The notes beneath the pieces are model-generated. The model was given only the letters and a program-made list of their open reading frames with translations. It did not search any database and had not been told where the DNA came from. Both the position numbers and the translations under genes were made by a program. Below are positions 17,627 to 25,024 of a stretch of 35,347 bases of DNA, one piece after another (within the stretch, counting starts at the first letter, position 1; each line of letters begins with the position of its first letter). Source of the DNA: Alphaproteobacteria bacterium (GTDB lineage: Bacteria; Pseudomonadota; Alphaproteobacteria; Rhodobacterales; Rhodobacteraceae). The stretch is taken from positions 1-35,347 of the forward strand of contig JAUIHM010000028.1 of assembly GCA_030432315.1 (NCBI GenBank), in the 5' to 3' direction.

Positions 17627-18780
17627 CCGGCCCTTTCAAGTGCCTGGTCGAGGTCAGCGACAAGGTCCTCCACCGCCTCGATGCCGACCGAGATGCGCAG
17701 CAGAGTATCGGGTACTACCGAATACGGTCCTTCAACCGCGATCCGGTGTTCGATCAGGCTCTCAACTCCGCCGAGCGAGGTGGCGGGAATGAACACTTCG
17801 GTGAAGCGGGCGACGTCATTGGCCTTTTTCCTGCCGCCGCGCACGAGAATGGACAGCATTCCACCAAAGCCGCCGGTCATCTGCCGCGCGGCCACGGCAT
17901 GGCCCGGATGGCTGGGCAGGCCGGGATAGAGCACCTCCTTCACACCGGGATGGGTTGCCAGGTATTGCGCAATGGTCAGGGCCGAGGCGCTGGCGCGGTC
18001 ATAGCGCAGGAACAGCGTCCGCAGCCCCCGGATCAGCAGCCAAGCTTCGAAAGCGGCGATGACGCCGCCGGTCAGGCTGCGGATGCCGCGCACCTCGCCG
18101 GCAAAGGCATCGTCGTTACGAAAGCTGAGGACACCGGCGGTGAGGTCGGAGTGTCCGCCAAGGTATTTCGTGCCCGAGTGAAAGGCGATGTCGGCCCCGA
18201 ACTCCATGGCGCGGGTGGTACAGGGGGGTGAAACCGTGCAGTCCACCGCGAGCCGTGCGCCCGCCGTGCGGGCAATTGCGGCGGTCGCGGCGATGTCGAT
18301 GACATCCCAGTTCGGATTGGCTGGAGTTTCGATCCAGATCAGCCGTGTCTGACCGGGCCGCACCAGCGCCGCCATGTCATCGCAGTCGGTGCCGTCAAAG
18401 AAGGAGACGGCGATGCCGCGCCGGTCGGCCAGACGGTGCAGCCAGGTGGCCCCGCCATGGTACATTACCCGCGGGGCGATGACGTGATCGCCGGACGCGA
18501 GGGTTTCGGTGAGGGCAGTGAAGGCGGACATGCCGCTGGCGAACATGAGCGAGACCGCCGCACCGTCAAGATCGGCCATGACAGCTTCCGCGTGTCGCAC
18601 GGTCGGGCCGCCGTCGCGACCGTAGATATAGGCCTGGCGCGGCAAATAGTCCGCGTCGCGGGCGAAGGTGGAGGACAGGTCGATGGAGGGCACCACCGAG
18701 CCGGTGGCCCCGTCGAGGTGCCGGAGCGCCTGGGCGGCCCGCGTGGCGGGTGACAGTTTAGGGCGGTCGTCTGTACTCAT
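17614..18780 (-). CDS. Cys/Met metabolism PLP-dependent enzyme (cystathionine synthase/lyase family)
   Basis: This fold-type I PLP enzyme of 388 residues belongs to the trans-sulfuration family. The cofactor lysine is K205 in SGTKYLGGHSD, the cofactor-ring Asp is D180 in AVDCTVSPP, and ETPANP is the usual substrate-side loop. The N-terminal segment reads YGRDGGPT where the family normally has Y(S/G)RxxNPT, so the exact reaction (synthase, gamma-lyase or beta-lyase) is uncertain. AGGA five bases upstream supports the ATG at 18780. It is coupled to the P450 gene. Confidence 0.9.
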   Translation of the reverse strand: MSTDDRPKLSPATRAAQALRHLDGATGSVVPSIDLSSTFARDADYLPRQAYIYGRDGGPTVRHAEAVMADLDGAAVSLMFASGMSAFTALTETLASGDHVIAPRVMYHGGATWLHRLADRRGIAVSFFDGTDCDDMAALVRPGQTRLIWIETPANPNWDVIDIAATAAIARTAGARLAVDCTVSPPCTTRAMEFGADIAFHSGTKYLGGHSDLTAGVLSFRNDDAFAGEVRGIRSLTGGVIAAFEAWLLIRGLRTLFLRYDRASASALTIAQYLATHPGVKEVLYPGLPSHPGHAVAARQMTGGFGGMLSILVRGGRKKANDVARFTEVFIPATSLGGVESLIEHRIAVEGPYSVVPDTLLRISVGIEAVEDLVADLDQALERAGCAI

Positions 18781-18847
18781 GCAGTCCTGCGTATCCGGAC
18801 GGTCGGTTTTGTCGGATACTGGTGCGGGCGGTGCCGATTGGCAAGGG

Positions 18848-20596
18848 TCAGGCGGTGATTTCCAGCGCCCGGGCGCCGGTCAGTATCGCCGGATTGTCGA
18901 GTGGCTGGCTGATCGCCCAGCCCTGGGCATGGGTGAAGTCAAGGTCGCGGACCGCCTGGAGCTGTTCCGCGGTTTCGACGCCTTCAGCGGTGATGGCGAG
19001 TCCCTGGGTCCGGGCCGACCTGACAATGGCGCTGACCAGATCGCGGGTGTGGCGGCTGGTGAGGTCATTGATGAAATTGCGGTCGAGTTTGATCCGGTGG
19101 TGGGGAATGCGCGCAAGGTAGGCGAGGGCGGAGTAGCCGGTGCCAAAATCGTCCAGCGCGATCCGTACGCCGCGGGCAATCAGGGTGCGGATCTGGCCGA
19201 TGGTTTCGGGATCATTGCGCAGCAGCACGGTCTCGGTGATTTCGAGTTCAAGCCTCTGGGCGGGAAAACCGCTTTGGGCCAGCGCCCTGTCCACCTGCGA
19301 AACGAAGTCGGCCTGGTGGAATTGCAGCGCTGAGATATTGACCGAGAGATTGAGATCGCCGGACCAGTCCACAGCTTCTTTCAGGGCCCGACCCAGCGCC
19401 CAGGCACCGATGCCGAGAATCTGACCAGACGTTTCCGCCAGATTGATGAAGCTGGCGGGCTGTATGTTGCCCCGGTGTGGATGGTCCCAGCGCAGCAGTG
19501 CTTCGGCGCCGGCGATGCGGTTGGTCCGCAGGTCGATATAGGGCTGGTAGGCAAGGCGCAGTTGGCCGGAGGCGACGGCTTCGCCCAGCTCGATCTCGAG
19601 CCGACTCTGTTCCTGGTCGAGTGCCTCTATGGCGGGTTCGTGTGTGACGATCCGGTTGCCGCCGGCCAGTTTTCCGCGCCGCAGGGCAGATTCGGCCTGC
19701 AGAAACAGAACCGGCGCCGAGGTGTTCGCGGACCCTGGGGCGACGAGGCCGATTGTGGCCTGTACGGAGACGGGCTGGTCGGCGATCCGCACCGATTCGT
19801 TGACCAGCACCAGCAGGCTGGCGGCGAACTGCGGCAGGGATTCCGACAGCCGCGTCGACAGAATGAGAAAGCGGTCCGCTTCGATGCGGGCGATTCTGTC
19901 GTCGTCTCCAAGGTGCGCTTCCAGCCTCGCGACGATTGCGGCAATCACTTCGTCGCCGGCAGCCGAGCCTAGGGCCTCGTTGATGGCGTGGAACCGGTCG
20001 ATGTCGAGAAGCATAAGGGCAACCGGATTGGTGGCGCCTGGATCGGCCCTGGCCCGTCGTATCATCAGGTGCGCATCGTGATGGGCGGTGATGTGACTCA
20101 GACCGGGGGACCCAGCCGGTCCCGCGGTGTCGACAGCGGCAGCGGCAAGGCGCTGCGCCGGTCCGGGTGTAACGTTGACCAGAAGCGCGGCAAAAAGCTC
20201 GGCGACGTCGTGTATGCCCTGGGCGGCACGTGGTCCGAGCCAGCGCCGCCGCAGGTCGAGGAAAAGGATGTAGCCGATCAGCACGCCGTTGTGGCGGACC
20301 GGACTGCAGGCGGCGAACCCGTTTTCGAGTCCGAAGGCGCCGGAGTCGAGTTTTGCCACTTCGGTGCGCTCCAGCGCTTCGCCGACGTGGGGAGGTGTCG
20401 GAAAATTTTCACCGTCCGGTCTGTCGCCGCATCCCGGCCAGATGGTGAGAAACGCGTCGGATGCAGCCCAGAGGCGACTGTCCGGCCCACTGCAGGAGAA
20501 GACGCCGATCGCCGAAATGTCCAGCTGCCTGGTTGCGAGCCGGAAGAGCGCGGTAACCGATCGCTGTTCCTGATCATCCGCAAGCACGCAACCCAT
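18848..20596 (-). CDS. EAL-domain cyclic-di-GMP phosphodiesterase with degenerate GGDEF and GAF-like sensor
   Basis: This 582-residue cytosolic signalling protein has a GAF-like N-terminal domain (about 10-140), a GGDEF domain (about 165-320) and a C-terminal EAL domain (about 330-575). The GGDEF signature is replaced by RIEADRF (237-243), so cyclase activity is unlikely. The EAL domain keeps EALLRW (365-370), LSVNISALQF, EITET, DDFGTGYS, KLDRNFI and AEGVET, the residues needed for metal binding and catalysis, so it should hydrolyse c-di-GMP. No membrane segments are seen. The start at 20596 has only a weak ribosome site. The PLP enzyme gene follows after 67 bases in the same direction. Confidence 0.93.
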   Translation of the reverse strand: MGCVLADDQEQRSVTALFRLATRQLDISAIGVFSCSGPDSRLWAASDAFLTIWPGCGDRPDGENFPTPPHVGEALERTEVAKLDSGAFGLENGFAACSPVRHNGVLIGYILFLDLRRRWLGPRAAQGIHDVAELFAALLVNVTPGPAQRLAAAAVDTAGPAGSPGLSHITAHHDAHLMIRRARADPGATNPVALMLLDIDRFHAINEALGSAAGDEVIAAIVARLEAHLGDDDRIARIEADRFLILSTRLSESLPQFAASLLVLVNESVRIADQPVSVQATIGLVAPGSANTSAPVLFLQAESALRRGKLAGGNRIVTHEPAIEALDQEQSRLEIELGEAVASGQLRLAYQPYIDLRTNRIAGAEALLRWDHPHRGNIQPASFINLAETSGQILGIGAWALGRALKEAVDWSGDLNLSVNISALQFHQADFVSQVDRALAQSGFPAQRLELEITETVLLRNDPETIGQIRTLIARGVRIALDDFGTGYSALAYLARIPHHRIKLDRNFINDLTSRHTRDLVSAIVRSARTQGLAITAEGVETAEQLQAVRDLDFTHAQGWAISQPLDNPAILTGARALEITA

Positions 20597-20807
20597 CCCA
20601 AGTCAAAAAGAACCCAGTTAGTTTCAACCTTAGGTAGCACGATCAATCGCTGATTTCCACGCCATTCTTCGGTCGTGCCTTTCGGGCGCGGGATGTTTTT
20701 CGGGCCGTTGCCGCATGGCATCACCCGGAGCTGAAACCGACAACGGCCCGCTGTGAACGGCAAAGGATTTTCGGCCGAAAATAGTATGACCAGGCGGTTT
20801 TTGCCTC
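20597..20807. other. Gene-free region with a long inverted repeat and a 16-bp palindrome
   Basis: Between the EAL gene and the tRNA lie a perfect 10-bp inverted repeat, CGGGCCGTTG (20701-20710) with CAACGGCCCG (20741-20750), separated by 30 bases, and a perfect 16-bp palindrome ATTTTCGGCCGAAAAT (20767-20782). Neither has the T-run of a terminator in the right place. They may be operator sites or part of a structured leader for the EAL gene. Confidence 0.4.
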
Positions 20808-20837
20808 TTGTCACTGCTTTGCAGAACTGTTTATACA
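20808..20837 (+). promoter_or_regulatory. Promoter of the tRNA-Gly gene
   Basis: TTGTCA (20808-20813), a 17-18 base spacer and TTATAC/TATACA (20831-20837) make a good sigma-70 promoter. Transcription would start only a few bases before the mature tRNA end. Confidence 0.65.
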
Positions 20838-20849
20838 GCGCGCACGGAG

Positions 20850-20924
20850 GCGGGCGTAGCTCAGGGGTAGAGCATAACCTTGCCAAGGTTAGGGTCGGGC
20901 GTTCGAATCGCCTCGCCCGCTCCA
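20850..20924 (+). tRNA. tRNA-Gly (anticodon GCC)
   Basis: The 75-base sequence folds as a tRNA: 7-bp acceptor stem GCGGGCG/CGCCCGC, D arm GCTC/GAGC, anticodon stem TAACC/GGTTA around the loop TTGCCAA (anticodon GCC, Gly), five-base variable loop, and T arm with TTCGAAT. The CCA end is encoded. It has its own promoter and a strong terminator and is followed by no integrase or duplicated 3' end, so there is no sign of an inserted element here. Confidence 0.98.
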
Positions 20925-20953
20925 ATTTGACCGCATACCCCCGGTCAGCCAGC

Positions 20954-20986
20954 AAAGGCCGCCCCACGGGCGGCCTTTCTGCTTTT
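20954..20986 (+). terminator. Intrinsic terminator after tRNA-Gly
   Basis: An 11-bp perfect stem (AAAGGCCGCCC with GGGCGGCCTTT), a 3-base loop and a downstream CTTTTT tract 30 bases after the tRNA form a strong intrinsic terminator. It may also slow transcription arriving on the other strand from the ABC operon that ends at 21015. Confidence 0.9.
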
Positions 20987-21014
20987 TGCGGTCCGCACAT
21001 CTGCCGGCGCGGGA

Positions 21015-22091
21015 TCAGGTGTGGCGGCGGCCGGTCTGCGGATCAAAGAAATGAATTTGGTCCGGTTGCGGCAGCACATGCAGTTCCTCGCCAGGAGCAA
21101 CGTTGATCCTGTCCTTGTGAAAGATCACAATCTCGGTTCCGTTCAGACGGGCTGCAATCATCGTGTCCGAGCCGGTGGGTTCGGTGACTGTAACCCGAAG
21201 GGCTATTGCGTTCGGCGTGTCGGACGGCACCAGCGCAAGATGCTCGGGGCGTATGCCCAACGTCTGTCCGGTACCGGGTGGAGGCAGCCTGCCTCCCGCG
21301 AGCGGGATCCTGCCGCCACCTGCCACGTCAAACGAGGCTGTACCGTCGGAAACCACACGGCCCGGCAGCAGGTTCATCGCAGGCGAGCCGAGGAAACCGG
21401 CCACGAAAAGGTTGACGGGATTGTCATAGAGGTCCAGCGGGGTTCCGGTCTGTTCGACCAGCCCGTGGTTCATGACGACGATCCGGTCGGCCATGGTCAT
21501 CGCCTCGATCTGGTCATGGGTGACGTAGACCGTGGTGGTTTTGAGCCGGTGGTGCAGTTCCTTGATTTCGGTGCGCATCGCCACCCGCAGTTTGGCGTCG
21601 AGATTGGACAGGGGTTCGTCAAAAAGAAACACGTCCGGGTCGCGGACGATGGCCCGGCCCATTGCGACGCGCTGGCGCTGACCGCCCGAAAGCTGCGACG
21701 GGCGGCGCTTGAGCAGTGGCACGAGATCGAGGATTTCAGCCGCCTCAAGCACCCGTTGGGCGATTTCGGCTTTCGGCCGGCGCTGCAGTTTCAGGGAATA
21801 TCCCATGTTGTCCGCAACACTCTTGTGCGGATAGAGGGCGTAGCTCTGGAACACCATGGCTATGTCGCGATCCTTGGGCGACAGGTCATTGACCCGCCGC
21901 CCGCCGATTGAAATGTCGCCTTCGGTGATGGTCTCAAGCCCGGCGATCATCCGCAGCAGGGTCGATTTGCCGCAACCGGACGGTCCGACCAGCGCCACGA
22001 ATTCGCCGTCGGCGATGTCGATGGAAACGCCGTGAATCACTTTCTGACTGCCATAGGCCTTTTCGACCGCGCTCAGTTCGAGACTTGCCAT
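21015..22091 (-). CDS. Sugar ABC transporter ATPase (MalK/UgpC type)
   Basis: This is the 358-residue energising subunit of the carbohydrate importer encoded upstream. It has Walker A GPSGCGKST, Q-loop VFQSYALYPH, signature LSGGQRQRVAMGRA, Walker B VFLFDEPLSNLD and H-loop VYVTHDQIEAMTMADR, followed by the C-terminal OB-fold regulatory domain typical of MalK-like proteins (GIRPEHL). The ATG at 22091 fits the family start; the longer frame to 22190 runs into the preceding gene. It is last in the operon, 17 bases after the dehydratase gene and just ahead of the tRNA terminator. Confidence 0.95.
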   Translation of the reverse strand: MASLELSAVEKAYGSQKVIHGVSIDIADGEFVALVGPSGCGKSTLLRMIAGLETITEGDISIGGRRVNDLSPKDRDIAMVFQSYALYPHKSVADNMGYSLKLQRRPKAEIAQRVLEAAEILDLVPLLKRRPSQLSGGQRQRVAMGRAIVRDPDVFLFDEPLSNLDAKLRVAMRTEIKELHHRLKTTTVYVTHDQIEAMTMADRIVVMNHGLVEQTGTPLDLYDNPVNLFVAGFLGSPAMNLLPGRVVSDGTASFDVAGGGRIPLAGGRLPPPGTGQTLGIRPEHLALVPSDTPNAIALRVTVTEPTGSDTMIAARLNGTEIVIFHKDRINVAPGEELHVLPQPDQIHFFDPQTGRRHT

Positions 22092-22108
22092 CTGTTCCGG
22101 ATTTCCCG

Positions 22109-23155
22109 CTAGGCCGCAGTGGTAAGGTTGACCATGTTCAGCAACCCCTGCAGGTAACCGACAGCATGGGCCCGACCCCGGTGGTTCCACGGCGTGTCGC
22201 CGTCCATCTGCGGAACGTGGTCATCGAGAATGAAGCCGTCGAAGCCGGTTCGGGCCAGGTGCTGCATCACTTCCGCCGGATTGAAATTGCCCTCACCGAG
22301 GAAGCATTCGATGAAATTCGGCACGGTGCCCTGAACGTCGCGGAAGTGGATATAGGCGATCCTGCCTTTGGGGCCGAAAAACTCGATCATTTCATGCACG
22401 GCGTCGCGACCGCCGGGCATTTCCGAACAGCAGCCGAGGCAAAGGTCAAGGGACCAGGCGGGATTCCCCTTCGCTATCTCGAAGGCGCGTTTGAAGTTTT
22501 CCGGTTTGTAGAACAGCCGGGCGACGCCGCCGAGCATCGGCACGGGCGGATCGTCAGGATGGAGGGCGAGTCGTACGCCGGCTTCGACCGCCACGGGGAG
22601 GACGGCGTCCATGAAGTAGGTGTAGTTGGACCACATCTCTTCTTCGGTGATCAGCACTTCGCCGGGTTGGGCAAGTGGCATCGCCGCCTGGTGTCCGAGC
22701 GAGGTCGGGAGGAATTTTCGCAGATCGTCGAGCGTTTTTGCCTGCTCCACCGCCGCCATGTCAAATTTGGTATTGCCGGCGCCGCCGCGCCCTGGTGCCG
22801 AGCGTTCGGTGCGCCAGACCGAATTTGGCATGAAATGGTAGCCGAGAACCGGGATGCCGGCGCGGCCGACGGCCCGGATTGTCGCGCAGTAGTTTTCGAT
22901 CTGTTCGTCGCGACCTTCCTGGCCGAGCATCGCCTTGTGATAGAAATGAACCGGGACATTTTCGATTGCCTCGAAAACCAGACCGGCGGCGCGGACCCGG
23001 TCTGCCAGCTCCTTCACATCCGCATCCTCCCACCTGGTTTCACCCGGGAGTTTGGGGGAGTTCATCTGTATGCCTCCGACACCGATCTGTGCCGCGAAGC
23101 GCAGTTTCTCGTCGGTCAGTTCGTTGAACTGTCCAACAGCAATTCTCATGGTCAT
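22109..23155 (-). CDS. Mannonate dehydratase family enzyme (UxuA-like)
   Basis: This 348-residue TIM-barrel enzyme resembles D-mannonate dehydratase, which converts mannonate to 2-keto-3-deoxygluconate in hexuronate breakdown. Expected metal ligands are visible: H199 in ALHPDDPP, C239 in DLCLGCC, H270 in IHFRDV and an Asp at 311/312 in ILDDHVP. The start at 23155 is set by GGAGGACAGAC just upstream. It sits between the permease and ATPase genes of a sugar ABC operon, implying that the imported compound is its substrate or precursor. No UxuB, UxaC, KDG kinase or KDPG aldolase gene is nearby, so the substrate may be another sugar acid. Confidence 0.88.
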   Translation of the reverse strand: MTMRIAVGQFNELTDEKLRFAAQIGVGGIQMNSPKLPGETRWEDADVKELADRVRAAGLVFEAIENVPVHFYHKAMLGQEGRDEQIENYCATIRAVGRAGIPVLGYHFMPNSVWRTERSAPGRGGAGNTKFDMAAVEQAKTLDDLRKFLPTSLGHQAAMPLAQPGEVLITEEEMWSNYTYFMDAVLPVAVEAGVRLALHPDDPPVPMLGGVARLFYKPENFKRAFEIAKGNPAWSLDLCLGCCSEMPGGRDAVHEMIEFFGPKGRIAYIHFRDVQGTVPNFIECFLGEGNFNPAEVMQHLARTGFDGFILDDHVPQMDGDTPWNHRGRAHAVGYLQGLLNMVNLTTAA

Positions 23156-23192
23156 GTCTGTCCTCCGCCTGCTGGCAATATGGTGTGGCTCT

Positions 23193-24038
23193 TCATCCCT
23201 TGACCGATCCTGCGGTCATGCCCTGAACCATGAAGCGCTGGGCGACAAAGAACAGGATCATCAGTGGCACCGACGAGATCACCGCACCGGCCATCAGCGG
23301 GCCCCAGGGCAGGACGTCGGAAGTAATCAGGTAGTTGAGGGCCAGCGGCGCGGTGCGGCTCGATTCCGAGGTGACCAGAACCAGTGCCAGCAGCAGTTCG
23401 TTCCAGGCTCCGGTGAAGGTGAAAATCGAGATTGCCGCGATGCCCGGGGCCGACAGCGGCAGGACGATGCGCACGAGGGCCCCGAGCCGCGAATGGCCGT
23501 CGATCATGCCCTGTTCTTCCAGTTCGCGCGGTACACTGCGGAAATATCCCTGGAGCAGCCAGGTCGATAGCGGTAGCGAAAACGAAAGATAGACGAGGAT
23601 CAGCCCCTGCAGTGAATTGCCGAGCCCAAGCCGCGCCATCAGGATCGAAATCGGAATGAACAGCAGCGAGGTCGGCGTCAGGTAGGCGAACAGGATCAGT
23701 TTGCCGAAAAGCCCTCGGAACCGGTATCGGAACCGGATCATCGAATAGGCGGCGAAGGACGAGATGATCACTGATATCACCGTGACGGTGGTGGCGACGA
23801 GCAGGCTGTTGAGGACCGGTTCGAGAAAGTGCTTTTCGGTGAAGAGCTTGATGTAGTTGTCGAAGGTAATCCGGCTTGGCCAGAGCGCCGGCGTGCGGTA
23901 GATGTCGCGTGAGGTTTTCAGCGACGTGATGATCATCCAGTAGATCGGAAAGGCGATGATTGCGGTAGCCGACAGCAGTGCCGCGTAGCTCCACATGCGT
24001 CCGAGGGAAAACGGTTTTCGGGATTCGCTGCCGGCCAT
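23193..24038 (-). CDS. Sugar ABC transporter permease (MalG type)
   Basis: This inner-membrane subunit of 281 residues has about six hydrophobic segments. The ATPase-contact EAA loop is in RELEEQGMIDGHSRLGALVR, close to the EAAxxDGA consensus. The C-terminus VAQRFMVQGMTAGSVKG is characteristic of MalG-like permeases. The ATG overlaps the stop of the other permease by one base (TGATG), so the two are translationally coupled. Confidence 0.95.
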   Translation of the reverse strand: MAGSESRKPFSLGRMWSYAALLSATAIIAFPIYWMIITSLKTSRDIYRTPALWPSRITFDNYIKLFTEKHFLEPVLNSLLVATTVTVISVIISSFAAYSMIRFRYRFRGLFGKLILFAYLTPTSLLFIPISILMARLGLGNSLQGLILVYLSFSLPLSTWLLQGYFRSVPRELEEQGMIDGHSRLGALVRIVLPLSAPGIAAISIFTFTGAWNELLLALVLVTSESSRTAPLALNYLITSDVLPWGPLMAGAVISSVPLMILFFVAQRFMVQGMTAGSVKG

Positions 24039-24964
24039 CAGTCGTCATCCCGCTGCATGGCCGAGGTGACGATAATGACCAGAATTGCCATGATCGGCAG
24101 CATCGCCACCGAAACCGCCGCCGCTTCGCCGATGCGCTGGGTCTGCATGCCGAAATAGGCGAGCACGGGGAATACCATGGTCGCATCCGAGGGGCCGCCC
24201 TGGGTCAGCAGCCAGACATGCTCGAAGGCGTTGGCGGTCCAGATCGAGGACAGCAGCGTGGTGATGAGGACGACGTGGCGAATGCCTGGAAAGGTCACCA
24301 TCTTGAAGCGTTCCCAGGCGTTGGCGCCGTCGACGCGGGCCGCCTCGTAGAGGTCTTTCGGGATCGACTGCAGCGCGGCGAGTATGGAGATGAACCAGAA
24401 CGGAAAGCCGCGCCAGACCGAGGCGGCAATCACCGAGGGCATCGCCGTCGAGCGCTGGCCGAGCCAGTCGATCACATGCGGATAGAGGCCGGTTTCGGTG
24501 AGGATCAGATTGAGACCGCCGCCGATCGGCTGATAGAGCACCCGCCAGGTGAGAAAGGCGACAAACGCCGGCATCGCCCAGGGCAGCATCAGGAACGAGC
24601 GGAAAAATCCGCGGGCCGGGATCCTCTGGGTTACAAGAAGGGCGAGGCTGAGGCCGATGGCAAATTTCAGGATGTCCGTGGCGAGGACGATAATGATTGT
24701 GTTGCGGATGGCCGCGGTGAAGATTGCGGTCTTTGCGAGGTAACGGAAATTGTCGAGGCCGATCCAGTTGCCGCCGCCGCCGACCACCCGGTCGGTGAAC
24801 GCGACCCAGAGGGCAAAGAAAAACGGGTAGGCGACCAGGCCGATGATCAGCGCCACCACCGGCAGCACCAGCGCATAGGCGAAAAGCTGGGTGCGTCTGG
24901 CGCCGGTCATCCAGCGTCTCGTCCGGGAACGCGCAGTACCCGACGGGGCGGCGGAAATTTCCAT
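24038..24964 (-). CDS. Sugar ABC transporter permease (MalF/UgpA type)
   Basis: This 308-residue inner-membrane subunit is the partner of the MalG-type permease. It has a hydrophobic N-terminal helix (LFAYALVLPVVALIIGLVAY) after a short basic tail, and the EAA loop in LYEAARVDGANAWERFKMVT. CAGGGA lies upstream of the start codon. The binding-protein gene lies 60 bases before it, with a strong hairpin in between. Confidence 0.95.
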   Translation of the reverse strand: MEISAAPSGTARSRTRRWMTGARRTQLFAYALVLPVVALIIGLVAYPFFFALWVAFTDRVVGGGGNWIGLDNFRYLAKTAIFTAAIRNTIIIVLATDILKFAIGLSLALLVTQRIPARGFFRSFLMLPWAMPAFVAFLTWRVLYQPIGGGLNLILTETGLYPHVIDWLGQRSTAMPSVIAASVWRGFPFWFISILAALQSIPKDLYEAARVDGANAWERFKMVTFPGIRHVVLITTLLSSIWTANAFEHVWLLTQGGPSDATMVFPVLAYFGMQTQRIGEAAAVSVAMLPIMAILVIIVTSAMQRDDD

Positions 24965-24987
24965 TGTGCATATCCCTGAGAAAGGCG

Positions 24988-25013
24988 GGGCGGCCGAAAC
25001 CCGTCGGCCGCCC
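24988..25013 (-). other. Hairpin between binding-protein and permease genes
   Basis: A perfect 10-bp inverted repeat (GGGCGGCCGA and TCGGCCGCCC) with a 6-base loop follows the binding-protein stop. No T-run follows, so it is probably a stabilising or partial-termination structure that favours binding protein over membrane subunits, as known for maltose-type operons. Confidence 0.6.
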
Positions 25014-25024
25014 TTCGGTCCGGG

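Noticed and set aside
20850..21015. tRNA-Gly as the attachment site of a genomic island
   Set aside because: No integrase, no duplicated tRNA 3' end and ordinary metabolic genes on both sides.
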